The position numbers and the translations under genes are program-made. From Tritrichomonas musculus (taxonomy: Eukaryota > Parabasalia > Tritrichomonadida > Tritrichomonadidae): a stretch of 64,000 bases of DNA. Below the pieces are notes generated by a model. The model had not been told where the DNA came from. It did no database searches and saw only the letters and a list, made by a program, of their open reading frames with translations. This document shows, in pieces, positions 38,130-48,333 of this stretch (positions within the stretch are counted from its first letter, which is position 1; every line of letters starts with the position of its first letter). The stretch lies in assembly GCA_039105265.1 (NCBI GenBank), contig JAPFFF010000010.1:5704001-5768000 (forward strand), written 5' to 3'.

Positions 38130-38891
38130 GATATTTTAAGAAAAATATCTCAACTAATATTTATATTTTAGCAAATATTATAATATTTACTGATATTTCC
38201 AATTATATATTCACATCCAGCAAATTATTTTAAACAATTATTGGTAAATTGTTAAACATTTGATTATGTTAAAAATCTATCTAAAAGTTTGCAATTATGT
38301 ATGATATATTGTGAAATCATTAAATCTACTAACTTTTAATTGTTATATCAAGATCTCTAAATCAAGTTATTTAAGTAAATATTCTATTTTCGAAATTCTC
38401 TTAAATTCTACAATTTTAGATATCAAAATGTCAAAGGATATAAAAACAAAAAAATATAATATACGATATTATAAATAGAAATCTTATATTATGCTCGATA
38501 TATTAAATATTCATATTTTATACATATATTCAAATTTGACTGTATAAAATCATATAAAATAAAATCTCAGAAAATTGAGAATCATTCAAAAAAGAATTCA
38601 AAAAAAAACTTAAAGAACCAGAGAAATGATTTCTCGCATTTTTTGAAATTTTATTAGATAATTCGCAATAACATTTAAAATTATTAGTTTTGTACGGAGA
38701 AAATTTTTTTTTGTTGAGTCTTTTTCAATATCTCAAATAATTATTAGAAAATAATTAATTTAGAATAAAATAAAAAAAATCCTCCGGACATTTCTTTGTG
38801 CACATTCTAATTTTATAAAAAGAATTTAAAAAAAAGCAACAGAGAAAATTTTTTTCTCATATCGAATAAGCCCACTTTTTCAACTATACCC

Positions 38892-39600
38892 TTAAGAAAT
38901 TTTCAAGTCCGATAGGATTATTGATTGATATATCTCAATTAAAAAACATTATAAAATAAATTTAATCATAAATATAATTTTTATATAATAATTTGTATCT
39001 GTTAAATCAAAAAATAATATATAAATGCTAATTTAATATGCTGTTACCCTACTAGACTTGTTATTCTCCTATTCTCGAGATCGATAATTGATTGACTTTT
39101 TGATATCGATACATAAATATACACAAATTCTCGAGATCGATTTCAGAGTTCGAGAATTCTTTTTCTCTGCTTTTGATATCAGAATTTTCAATTAAACTTT
39201 TTGATAAAAATATGATCGTATTTTAATCTCAAATATTTCATAAAAAAGAATGTATTTTTTGATTTTAATCTTAAAATAAACATCAATACATTATATTATA
39301 TATTTTTGAATATTATAAAATCACAAATACCAATTATAAAAGAAGATAAATCTGTTTGAGATCTCGAGATCTCGGTAATTGATATCAAGTTTACAATTAT
39401 TTTTATATCACATTTCATATCTGATATCTTGATAATCGATAATCTCGATATCAGATTTTTAAACTGATAATCGAGTATCGGATGCAAAAAAGTGACGTTT
39501 TTGATATCGATTCTCAAAATAACAAGTCTATACCCTACTAAATTGAATGAAATGCAAAAATATAAAAAACTAGGTTTAATAAATCAATGATTTACTAAAA
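38892..39600 (+). repeat. Old dispersed repeat, split by two insertions
   Basis: 38896-39052 and 39531-39600 together match the reverse complement of 59712-59916 (GTCCGATAGGATTATT, then GATATATCTCAATTAAAA, down to TAAATTGAATGAAA). The part before 38896 continues at 35472-35483. It is therefore older than the elements at 35484-38891 and 39053-39530. No coding capacity; its own ends are undefined. Confidence 0.65.
39053..39530. mobile_element. MITE with TAGACTTGTTAT ends and 8-bp target duplication
   Basis: 478 bp bordered by TACCCTAC on both sides (39045-39052 and 39531-39538). Ends TAGACTTGTTATT are inverted. Near both ends GATATCGAT and CTCGAGATC-type motifs are clustered, like hAT subterminal repeats. 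The uninterrupted paralogue at 59.7-59.9 kb shows the site without it. A 63-bp piece of its left end is at 52171-52233. No coding capacity. Confidence 0.75.
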
Positions 39601-39719
39601 AGATGACGGATTAATTTTAAAATAGTTGAACTTTTGTGAGGAGATTTCAAAAAGTGGGAAATCCTCATAAAAAAAAATCTTAAATAAAAGCTGGATAAAA
39701 TAAAATTTTATTATATTTT
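39601..39719. other. AT-rich spacer
   Basis: Short AT-rich sequence between the old repeat and the decayed element region; nothing identified. Confidence 0.4.
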
Positions 39720-39806
39720 TACATAATTCTTACCGAGGCTACATACCGCCTAGTGGGCGTCGAGCGAGGGTGAGCGAAGCGAAGCCCATAAGAGCAATAT
39801 TCGGAA

Positions 39807-39985
39807 TATAAGTGAAAGGAAAGACGGAAGGGATTATTAAGTGACTTTCAGTTTCATTATGAACGAAATATATCTGATACATACCAGTCTCAACATGATT
39901 TCATTAAAGAAAAAAACATATGATGAATTCTATCCAAAAAAACAGACGAAGTTGAAGAAACAATAAAAGCGATAAAAGCAGAAGT
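39807..39985 (+). repeat. Inverted duplicate, left copy
   Basis: Matches the reverse complement of 40262-40441 at about 95%. Its border motif ATAAGAGCAATATTCGGA also occurs as a direct repeat at 39788-39805 and 40164-40181. Confidence 0.75.
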
Positions 39986-40261
39986 AAACACATACTATGA
40001 ACGTGCATACAAAGCAATAGAAGAAATTTGTGATGCATTGCATAAAAAACGAGAAGAAAAGCATCACATTTTGCAGTTATTAGATTCATATTTGCTTAGA
40101 ACATTGCTAATGTTGCAATTTTGCCCAGCCTGCTAAAAAAAAAACAGCCCAAAAAATGTAACCATAAGAGCAATATTCGGACTATAAGCTGGTTGCAGCT
40201 TTATTAGATGCCAAGCAAAATGGGGTAGTGGGCAACATCCCTGAAATTATTTTTTTAATTC

Positions 40262-40441
40262 TGCTTTTATCTCTGTTTTTGTTTCTTCAACTTCGTCTGT
40301 TTTTTTGGATGGAATTCATCATATGTTTTTTTCTTTAATGAAATCATTTTGAGATTGGTTATTATCAAATATATTTCGTTCATAATGAAACTGAAAGTCA
40401 CATAATAATCCCTTCCGTCTTTCCTTTCACTTATGTCTTTA
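40262..40441 (-). repeat. Inverted duplicate, right copy
   Basis: Partner of 39807-39985. This copy keeps the longer open frame, continuing upstream on the minus strand to 40515. Confidence 0.75.
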
Positions 40442-41720
40442 ATTCCTTCAGGAGATAATATGTAGCTTAAAAGCCATATTACACCTACTTTTAAACTATT
40501 CTTATAGCTTTTCAAACTATTTCTGACTCCTCTATAGAATGGTTTATTTGTTTCAAGTGCTTTTTGTTCGCCTTTTCAAACTATGATAATTAGATTATTG
40601 ATCATTTTGATTGACTTTTTTGACTTCTTCAATTCACGAATTGCTTTAAGAAGTGCTTTGTTACCGTCAAACACAGTAATGGATATATTTATATCAAAAA
40701 TAATAATGTAGTCAATTCCCTATTGTTCAGCAGTATAAAATGGCTGATATATGATCAAAAAATGCTTTTCTAATCGATTTAAAAGATTGCAATAACCAGT
40801 TTTTAAAACATTGACCAAAATTGATTGAATGACATTGAATGCTCTTTTTATATTTTTATTTTTCTATTGGCCAAGAATCATCTGCATCAAATGCACTTTG
40901 TTTACATCATCATAATTTTTATCAATAAAAATAACACTTTCAACAACTTTATCATTTTTTTGGAGAAAATGAATTAAAATTCTTGTCATCTTTTTAAGCT
41001 TTTTATTTTCACGAAAAAGATGAAAGCCAACTATTTAATCACACCGAAATTCATAGTATAATTGATTTGGATATTATACAGGTATATAAAAATTTAATAT
41101 AATGTATAATAGTTATTCTATCTAAAATATCTTTGAAATTTATTTATGTTGATTAGATAAAAATATTTTATTAAATTAATATCTAATTTGAATGCATATT
41201 CAAATATTGATTTCTCTCGATTTTTCTTTTTCAAATTTTAACTTTTTAATTATACATATTTTTCTTGATGGGATATTAATATTTTTTAATTAATCTTACG
41301 CATTTAATCCTTAATATGAATTTAAAAAACAATCGTTTATATAATACTCAATATAAATCTATAAATAACTTGCTGGAGTGCATTAACCAAATGAATGAGT
41401 GGATGTTATTTATCATAACTCTAAAATAAAATTGGCAGTTGGATTTTGAAATTTATATGAATAAATAGGATTATTATGCGCATATATGTCTAAGAAATAG
41501 TTTTCGAATGATTTGGTATGTTGAATTTGGTAAAATATTTGATTTAATAGCATCAGTAATTTTTTCAAAAATAGATTATATCTCAGCCTCTTTGTGTAAA
41601 TATCAAAATTTGACTGGTTTTATGTAATTAGTAGATGTTTTTAAACCATCATCTGATCTATCTTGAATTACTTGACGATTTATAAATCTTCAAATTTCAT
41701 TGATTGTCTTTAATCAAATT

Positions 41721-42048
41721 GTAAAAATATGATTTATATACATTTACTATTGTATTATTTATAAATTAAATAAGATTTTGAATATATTAATTACATAGCG
41801 CAAAAAAAAAGAAAACAATATGAAAAAATGGTAAATTTAATTAGTTAACTCTCATTTCATCATATAAAACCCGGAGTACACAAGATAAAGCGTATTCCTG
41901 ATTTGAAGGCAATGAAAAATGAATAATTTTCAATTTTTATAAAAAATATCAATATTATTTTTTCAAATGTGAATTAAAAACTTAAATAGTTTTAATTTTA
42001 TTTTTTCCCATAATACAATTTTCAGAATAGATTGAATAATCAATGAAA
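41721..42048. other. AT-rich 3' flank of the surface-protein gene
   Basis: About 330 bp, no feature seen. Confidence 0.4.
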
Positions 42049-43320
42049 TCAGTCAAGGATTGACATTCTAATCATCGATTTGTCATCTTCACCATCATCA
42101 GCAAGTTGAAGTTGGCTTTCATCGCCCATCTTTTCTCTTTTCTTCTTTCCTAATGTCAAAAATATTATAAGTTCAATAATGAGAGCTAAGACAGCCAAAC
42201 AAACAAAAACTATTGCAATAATGTGACCTGCCATTAAAGGCTTTTTAGTTGGATGATATACATCAGAGTATGTGAATTTGGCTTGGCATTCTGCAGTATT
42301 TAGAAAACTTAATGTATATGTATTATCATCTCCTTTGCTATATGTATTGTCATTAAGTATTGTAATAAAAGATGTGTCATCTCGAATTATCTTAATCTTA
42401 GATTTTTTTTTCAAAATTGGAGGATGATGAGACATAATTCCAGCAAGTCGTAAGTTAGCCATTATTTCATCCTCACTTTCACTGAAAATACAGTCCTCAA
42501 TTGTTAAGGTGTAGTTCGTTTCATGACGATTTTCACTATCTTTTTTGATATCAAAAATGAATTGATATTTGTTTTGAAGGAAGTAGCAATCTTCAAATGT
42601 GGATTCAAGAAAATCATCAAGAAGGAAGAGAGAATCGTTTCCACGTTCTCCTTTGGCCGAGTTGTTATATACATTAATGAGATCATATATGGCATGATCT
42701 GCAATTGTATAAACTATAGCTAAACGTTTACCGCCATAAGAGTCTGGAGAATCAGATATTTTTGAGTTTATATCAATATGACCAAATCCAGATTCTTTTA
42801 TCTCGAAATGTGAATTGCAGTTGGCAACAATTCCGCCATTCGTATTGCGAGAAAGATTAAGGCCTTTTATACTAAAATCTTGAATTTTCAAATTAAGGAA
42901 ATTGTTTGTTGAACGAGTTTGAGTTGAGTAAGTCATACTAGCTTTTCCATCTTTTGAGTCAAAGTCAATGAAAGCTGACTGGGATGATGTAATTGATGCT
43001 CCACATATTTGATGAAAGTTGACATTTTTTGAATTTTTAATCATGATAACTCCAGAAGATGTTGAAATGTTAATAAAAGTAGTAGTGGTGATTGAGATAT
43101 CATCAATATTTGAAAGGAGAACAATTGAATTATCATCATTGCTACCTAAAAAAGATGCTCTTTGAAAGATTTTCGAACTTGATAATAAATTGATGTCAGC
43201 AAAAAGACATTTGTCGATTTTTACGCAATCAACGTCTGAGAGCGAATATGAGTTGAGCCTTTGATTTGCTACTGTGGTGCAATCACATTGGCCGAAGATC
43301 GTTAGATACAAGAAAAACAT
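42049..43320 (-). CDS. Type I surface protein with beta-helix-like ectodomain
   Basis: 423 residues from the ATG at 43320 (MFFLYLTIFGQCDCTTV), which lies 6 nt behind an initiator-like TCATC; no earlier ATG is in frame. The short hydrophobic start is a likely signal peptide. The ectodomain (residues 20-360) has repeating strands with Asn/Ser/Asp ladders such as SIVLLSNIDDISITTTTFINIS, SGVIMIKNSKNVNFHQICG and NGGIVANCNSHFEIKESGF, typical of right-handed parallel beta-helices in Pmp-like trichomonad surface proteins. A single membrane span (about 366-392) is followed by a Lys cluster and an acidic tail. Its role is probably adhesion or host contact, by family analogy only. Confidence 0.75.
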   Translation of the reverse strand: MFFLYLTIFGQCDCTTVANQRLNSYSLSDVDCVKIDKCLFADINLLSSSKIFQRASFLGSNDDNSIVLLSNIDDISITTTTFINISTSSGVIMIKNSKNVNFHQICGASITSSQSAFIDFDSKDGKASMTYSTQTRSTNNFLNLKIQDFSIKGLNLSRNTNGGIVANCNSHFEIKESGFGHIDINSKISDSPDSYGGKRLAIVYTIADHAIYDLINVYNNSAKGERGNDSLFLLDDFLESTFEDCYFLQNKYQFIFDIKKDSENRHETNYTLTIEDCIFSESEDEIMANLRLAGIMSHHPPILKKKSKIKIIRDDTSFITILNDNTYSKGDDNTYTLSFLNTAECQAKFTYSDVYHPTKKPLMAGHIIAIVFVCLAVLALIIELIIFLTLGKKKREKMGDESQLQLADDGEDDKSMIRMSILD

Positions 43321-43322
43321 TA

Positions 43323-43327
43323 GATGA
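43323..43327 (-). promoter_or_regulatory. Initiator-like TCATC of the surface-protein gene
   Basis: Reads TCATC on the minus strand, its A (43325) 5 nt before the ATG at 43320. It decides the start codon, which an unaided long-frame view would place upstream. Confidence 0.45.
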
Positions 43328-44560
43328 CCAATTATGTATTTAAAAATAAATTCATTATTTTTCAAGAAAATCAGTCAATTAATAAGAATATTTTGAATAA
43401 ATTTAAATTTTATTAAACACATCATAAATAAATCTGGCGTTTAAAATTCAATTATAGCCAAAAATTTCTTGAAATATCAATTCCGAATATCAATGTGGAT
43501 CAATTGAAAAATTGAATTTATTGAAATGATCGGAATAGAGCTCTGAACTATCAACCATTTTGAATAAGGTTTTATATAAAACGGCGGTTTTTCAGAAAAT
43601 TGCATGGTTCCCAGAATTTAAATTCAATTTTTTGAGGGGAAAGTGTAAATTCCTTCTAAAATGATCAATAAAAGAAATAAGGAAAAATAATTATTACCAT
43701 TACAAGATCCCATGGGATCTTTTAGAGTTTTAAAGAAAGCTATACGAGAAAAATTGGAATTATTAAATATTTTATAGAATTAGTTAAATTCGGTTTGAAT
43801 TTTAAATTAATGGTATAGCATTAGATATCATTTCTTTTATCAGCGTTTTTATTGATTCTTTATGTTTTCTGAATATTTTTAAATAATATATTTCATGATA
43901 GCATTGATTTTAAATAAATATAGCATTATTCTTATTAATATGTTTGTTTAGTGATATAGTGTAAATAGGTTTTCAGTCTTATAAAGCATTTAATAGGTTT
44001 GTTTTTTAATAATTTGTTGATTATCAGTACAAATAAAAATTTAACTAATTTAAAGAGACATTACATTATTTATCATAATTTTATACCAATTTAATCATAG
44101 ATTATGCACAAAAATTTGTTTTTACAAGAAATCTGATATCAAATATCGTATATAAAAACGAAAGTGTAATTATTGTTACTTTTAATTTCATATATTAAAA
44201 AATAATTATAGAAATAATATAATTAATATATTTAAATGAATATTTATTAAGATATCAAAAAAGGAATAAACAATTTTTTGAATATTTTACATAAAACATT
44301 TTCAATTAAAAAACGGTTGTAAAACGCTAATTTTGAATAAGAACCATTCAATCTTTTTGAATTGAATTAATTCAAATTTGACGAAGGATTAAATATAATT
44401 GGAAATATTTTTTTGCAGTACATCTCAATATTATTTGAAAACAAATATCATTAATAAAAATTTTTAGCCTAGAGTAATTCAAGAAAAGCAAAAAACATGA
44501 ATAAATTTCAAAGAAAAATGATAGAAATTAAATTTTATTTTAAATATTTCAAACAATCAT
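43328..44560. other. Gene-free spacer with one palindrome
   Basis: About 1.2 kb of AT-rich DNA upstream of the surface-protein gene and downstream of the karyopherin gene. Only the 18-bp palindrome at 43704-43721 stands out. Confidence 0.5.
43704..43721. promoter_or_regulatory. 18-bp perfect palindrome AAGATCCCATGGGATCTT
   Basis: A GC-containing perfect palindrome in AT-rich DNA, 384 bp before the start of the surface-protein gene. It could bind a dimeric regulator; there is no second copy in the window to support that. Confidence 0.25.
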
Positions 44561-47188
44561 TTATGAATAAAGTTGCTTAATATTATTAATAAATATCTGC
44601 TTATTTTCTTCACTACAATGTTGAATACAATTTTCTGCAACTTCAATAATATTAATGGTTTCAATTGGTGTTGGATAAAGATGGCAAGACGTTTCATATG
44701 CTTTCGATAAATTCTGTCTTTGAATTTTCTCTTGTTCAAGAAGTTCAATTGCCATTTTTATTACATTATCAGAATTATTTAAAATTAGTAGAGATAGAGC
44801 AGCAAGTCTTTTTTCATATGGACATTTGGCGTATCCTCTAGCCACCCATTGAACAATTGAAGAAAGTATATCTTCTTGTTTCAGATCCATTTGAGGACGA
44901 GAAACAATTATTGACATCAAAATCATAATTCCATAACGAAACAAAGAAAGATTTTGGCACATATCACTCACATGAGTCATCAGAAATGATATATCAAAAT
45001 TGTGATCACTTTGAATAGCAAAACAAATTAAATCAGCGCCTTCATCATAATATTTTAAATTGATCGCTTTCATTCCAATTTCTACAATTGAATAAGTGAT
45101 ATTCATAGCAATAAATTCATCATTCTGTGAAAACATGAAGAAAATTAAAACAAAGTATATATCATTAATTTCATAAAATAATTGGGGAATTGTATTCAGA
45201 GCTTCGATCACAATTACAACTATTTGCTTAGACGCATAAACACATGCTTTAAATATTGTTATAATCAAAGCAAGCAAATTCTCCGAAAAATCTTTATCAA
45301 GGTTTTTGATCAAAATTTCAATAAGAGAAATAATTTCACTTCTGATAGCTGGCGTTTGCCCTTCACATGAAATAATTTCGTTAATTGTATCAATTGAATA
45401 TGAAATGATTTGACAATCATCTGAACGCTTTTTGCTTGTGAATTTATTTGAATCATGATTATTTTCAAAATTAATTATTGATGAAAGCGCGGAAGAAGCT
45501 GAAATACAAAGATTAATTTCTATTGCTTCTAGTTGAGAATGAATAAGTTCTTTTTTCCCAGGTTCTTGGAAATAATTAAGTAAACTTTTAATACAACGAG
45601 CTGCATCTGGCGTTATAAAATTTGGAAGAAGTTGAACAACATAACAGAGTATTTCGGGAGGGAATTCGAATATGTCTTTATCAATAATTTTACGAACAAC
45701 ACGAACAGCATTCGTAACTGTTATAAAACATTGAGAACATCCAATTATAAATGATTGAGAACACATTGAAATATTTGAATTGATCACGTTTGTAAAAGTA
45801 TATGAAATAATTTCATAAACAATCGGGGCAAGGTTCACGAGAAATTCGTTGGGAATAATTCGTTTCGCTGCTCTTGAAACAAGATATAAAAATGTTGACA
45901 TTTCTAGTGGTGAATGAAATGGAACTTGAGAATTTGCACAATCTATAATCCACTGGGCAACTTCATTTTCCATTTCGAATGCTAACGAATAATGAATTAA
46001 CGAACTAACGAGATACATAGTCGCTTCTGATGGAGGTTGTGAAATTAAGTAACGTATAATTGCGCCAGTTTTAAACTTATGACATATTTGTTGAACTATA
46101 TCAAAACATGTGCGTCGGCGGTTTGATCGAAATGTAGAAGAATAAGCATATTCATAAAAAATAGCTGGGTTGACCGTTAAGTCAAAGAGATCGTTCTCTG
46201 TCAAAGCGCATATTTCAATGAGGACTTGGACAAACTCAGGCGATTCAGGCACTATATTTATATGTGAATAGAGAAGTTTGAGGTCTTCGTTGATTATTTC
46301 TAAATGAAATGGGGCAAGTGCTATTGTAAATTGTAAAGTTAATAAGTCAATATTCTTTAAAAAAGAGTATTCTTGTTCTTCTGATAATTTCATTTGCTTA
46401 ACAACAGATTTAACGTCTGTAAACCGTAAATACTTTAACATTAAATTACTATAATCTACCAAAATATAAAAACTATTGTCATTAATATTTGACATATTTT
46501 GTAAAATGAAATGAAAAGAATTAATAACGAGTGGAACTAATGTTTCATTGAATTTAATTATTTCAGTTTTGACAGAAAAAATGAATATTTCAAATGAATA
46601 TTTGATAATTAAACAACCTACAGGAGCCTTCAATAAGTTTTGAACATTTTGAAAAATCGGAATTAGACGAGTATTGATCTCAATAAAAAGTTTATCAATA
46701 TACTCTTTTATATTTAAATCTAAATTACTTACAAATTCTTTTGATATGACTGATGCAAGCCTTAAAAAACAAATCAAAATTTCAGGCTGGGTTTCCAAAG
46801 ATAAAAGATTGATTGAATTGCCCAGAAACGTAACATAAATATTACTACAATAAAGATGAATTGAAGCACCATATAACAAAAAAAGTTCTTCTGAAGCAGG
46901 ATGATTAATAAGTAAAAAAGGTTGGAGTTTTGAGATAAAATCATTTTGATCCTCTGGCTTAATATAATTACGTCTAAACCAAGTATGCAGACATCTTGAA
47001 GCAAGTATGTAGTATTTGTTTTCGAGACCAGGAGTTGAAAGAAATTGGAATAATATATTATAAAATGTTGAATCTTGAAATAATTTTTCGAAAATATTAT
47101 ATGCTTGGCTTCTTTCATTTTCATTTTCAGAAGAAAGCGAGTCAAAAAGATGAAGAATATGCGGAATTTCATTTGGTAAATCGTTCAT
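44561..47188 (-). CDS. Importin-beta family karyopherin (exportin/importin-like)
   Basis: 875 residues, entirely alpha-helical with HEAT-like spacing. The N-terminus (IPHILHLFDSLSSENENERSQAYNIFEKLFQDSTFYNILFQFLS, then YYILASRCLHTWFRRNY) matches the Importin-beta N-terminal domain, where Ran binds: a helix with xxxR-x-Ax-x-L followed by a second helix carrying A-x-x-L-x-x-W. The length fits the transportin-3/importin-13 or exportin groups. It would carry cargo through nuclear pores with Ran-GTP. The subgroup cannot be assigned by eye. It is divergent from the gene at 47270, with 81 bp between the starts. Confidence 0.7.
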   Translation of the reverse strand: MNDLPNEIPHILHLFDSLSSENENERSQAYNIFEKLFQDSTFYNILFQFLSTPGLENKYYILASRCLHTWFRRNYIKPEDQNDFISKLQPFLLINHPASEELFLLYGASIHLYCSNIYVTFLGNSINLLSLETQPEILICFLRLASVISKEFVSNLDLNIKEYIDKLFIEINTRLIPIFQNVQNLLKAPVGCLIIKYSFEIFIFSVKTEIIKFNETLVPLVINSFHFILQNMSNINDNSFYILVDYSNLMLKYLRFTDVKSVVKQMKLSEEQEYSFLKNIDLLTLQFTIALAPFHLEIINEDLKLLYSHINIVPESPEFVQVLIEICALTENDLFDLTVNPAIFYEYAYSSTFRSNRRRTCFDIVQQICHKFKTGAIIRYLISQPPSEATMYLVSSLIHYSLAFEMENEVAQWIIDCANSQVPFHSPLEMSTFLYLVSRAAKRIIPNEFLVNLAPIVYEIISYTFTNVINSNISMCSQSFIIGCSQCFITVTNAVRVVRKIIDKDIFEFPPEILCYVVQLLPNFITPDAARCIKSLLNYFQEPGKKELIHSQLEAIEINLCISASSALSSIINFENNHDSNKFTSKKRSDDCQIISYSIDTINEIISCEGQTPAIRSEIISLIEILIKNLDKDFSENLLALIITIFKACVYASKQIVVIVIEALNTIPQLFYEINDIYFVLIFFMFSQNDEFIAMNITYSIVEIGMKAINLKYYDEGADLICFAIQSDHNFDISFLMTHVSDMCQNLSLFRYGIMILMSIIVSRPQMDLKQEDILSSIVQWVARGYAKCPYEKRLAALSLLILNNSDNVIKMAIELLEQEKIQRQNLSKAYETSCHLYPTPIETINIIEVAENCIQHCSEENKQIFINNIKQLYS

Positions 47189-47269
47189 TATAAAATTTCA
47201 TTTTCGATGTCCTAATTGAAAATTTTGTAAAAATTGACTTTTTTAATCCAAATATTAAACGTAAACGAA

Positions 47270-48133
47270 ATGAATGCATCTTCTTCTCCTACATCTAATT
47301 TTATAGATGCATTAATTTCTTCTAAATCAGCTACTGTCAATGTTTCGCAATGGTATTCAAATATATTGAACTTATACTCATCAAAGGTTGACCGATTAAA
47401 TAGAAAAAAAAAGTGGATTGATTTAGCAAAAAGATTTTTAGCATATAAATTTAAAGAAAATTTGTACAATGAACAAGCGACTATATCAAAATATGTATTT
47501 GTTGATGCAACAAAATTAATTTGGAGAAGTCTTTCTAAAAAATTACTACTATATTCAAGAATAAATGTTATTAAATATTTTCATGCGCAGTTATTACGGG
47601 TTAATTATGAAAGGCACTTCAATATTAAAATCCAATGGAAATCATACGCCTGGGCATTATTACATGGCCTAGAATCTCCAAAGCATTCATACAGAGAACT
47701 ATGGAGATCATATGCATTTCTTATTAAAAAAAAGAAAATCAAAGAAGCTCAACATAATTGTGATAAATTTTCTTTTCATGGCAAAACTCAGACTAGAATA
47801 ATATGGCAAAGATTCTTCAGATTCATCATTAGCGACTTTCGAATTAAACAAATGAGAAAAAAAGTTAAAGCGATAGCCATTTTAACACAATTCTTCAATC
47901 ATTCCCTGATTCGTTTTCGAGCTAAAAAAGCAGCAGAAGCAGTTACATTATTAAAGACAGACTATTCATTTACTAAGCCTTTTATTGACCAATCATGCAA
48001 AAAAGTTAATCACTTTGCCAAGCTATATCTTATAAGAAGAGCGAAGGATTTCTCGCAGGCATATGCTGACGAGACATTTAAAACTTCTTTTGTTCATATT
48101 TTAAATGCTGTAAGTTCATACAATTCTCCATAA
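47270..48133 (+). CDS. Basic Trp-rich helical protein
   Basis: 287 residues from the ATG at 47270 (MNASSSPTSNFIDAL); the upstream in-frame codons contain no ATG. The protein is very basic, with regularly spaced aromatic-basic helices such as WRSLSKKLLLYSRINVIKYFHAQL, WKSYAWALLHGLESP, LWRSYAFLIKKKKIKEA and IIWQRFFRFIISDFRIKQMRKK. The rhythm resembles Sfi1 or IQ-like repeats, which bind centrin or calmodulin in centrosomes, but no exact motif is present. I do not recognise the family. The short shared promoter with the karyopherin gene suggests expression at the same time. Confidence 0.7.
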   Translation: MNASSSPTSNFIDALISSKSATVNVSQWYSNILNLYSSKVDRLNRKKKWIDLAKRFLAYKFKENLYNEQATISKYVFVDATKLIWRSLSKKLLLYSRINVIKYFHAQLLRVNYERHFNIKIQWKSYAWALLHGLESPKHSYRELWRSYAFLIKKKKIKEAQHNCDKFSFHGKTQTRIIWQRFFRFIISDFRIKQMRKKVKAIAILTQFFNHSLIRFRAKKAAEAVTLLKTDYSFTKPFIDQSCKKVNHFAKLYLIRRAKDFSQAYADETFKTSFVHILNAVSSYNSP

Positions 48134-48333
48134 TCAAATTGTTATTTATATTAATGTTGTTTATAATAAATAAAAATTTTGCGAATTGTTTTACTTTTAT
48201 GTCCACTTTCATTTATTATAATTCAACTGTAGACAAATTGTAAAATATCTTAAGAAATAGTAGTATTTGAATCATGTTCAATTTTTATAAAAACAAAATG
48301 GAAATAATTATTTGCAATCTATATAAAAAGATA
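48134..48333. other. Convergent 200-bp spacer
   Basis: AT-rich interval between two 3' ends; no feature. Confidence 0.4.

Larger units (their letters stand above)
36274..38891. mobile_element. TTAA-flanked foldback element, family 3
   Basis: 2618 bp between TTAA at 36270-36273 and 38892-38895. Ends are GGGTATAGTT inverted. The core is two inverted arms of 576 bp (36754-37329 and 37554-38129), nearly identical by eye, separated by 224 bp. The sequences just outside the arms are also inverted copies but diverged (for example 36720-36753 against 38130-38165), and the right flank is longer. No open frame of note. Single-stranded, the arms would form a long hairpin. Confidence 0.75.
39720..41720. 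mobile_element. Remnant of an unidentified mobile element, broken
   Basis: The left part has an unusual GC-rich patch (39737-39790, including GAGCGAGGGTGAGCGAAGCG) in otherwise AT-rich DNA. Two inverted copies of about 175 bp (39807-39985 and 40262-40441, roughly 95% alike) encode the same peptide, containing RDYYVTFSFIMNEIYLI. On the minus strand from about 41700 to 40267 coding-like stretches follow one another, and on the plus strand 39945-40135 there is a Lys/Glu-rich coding-like stretch. All are broken, with several breaks. A transposase or other element protein is likely, but the family cannot be told from what is left. Confidence 0.45.

Noticed and set aside
43321-43365. Upstream extension of the surface protein
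   Set aside because: It has no ATG; the initiator-like TCATC at 43323-43327 would lie inside it.
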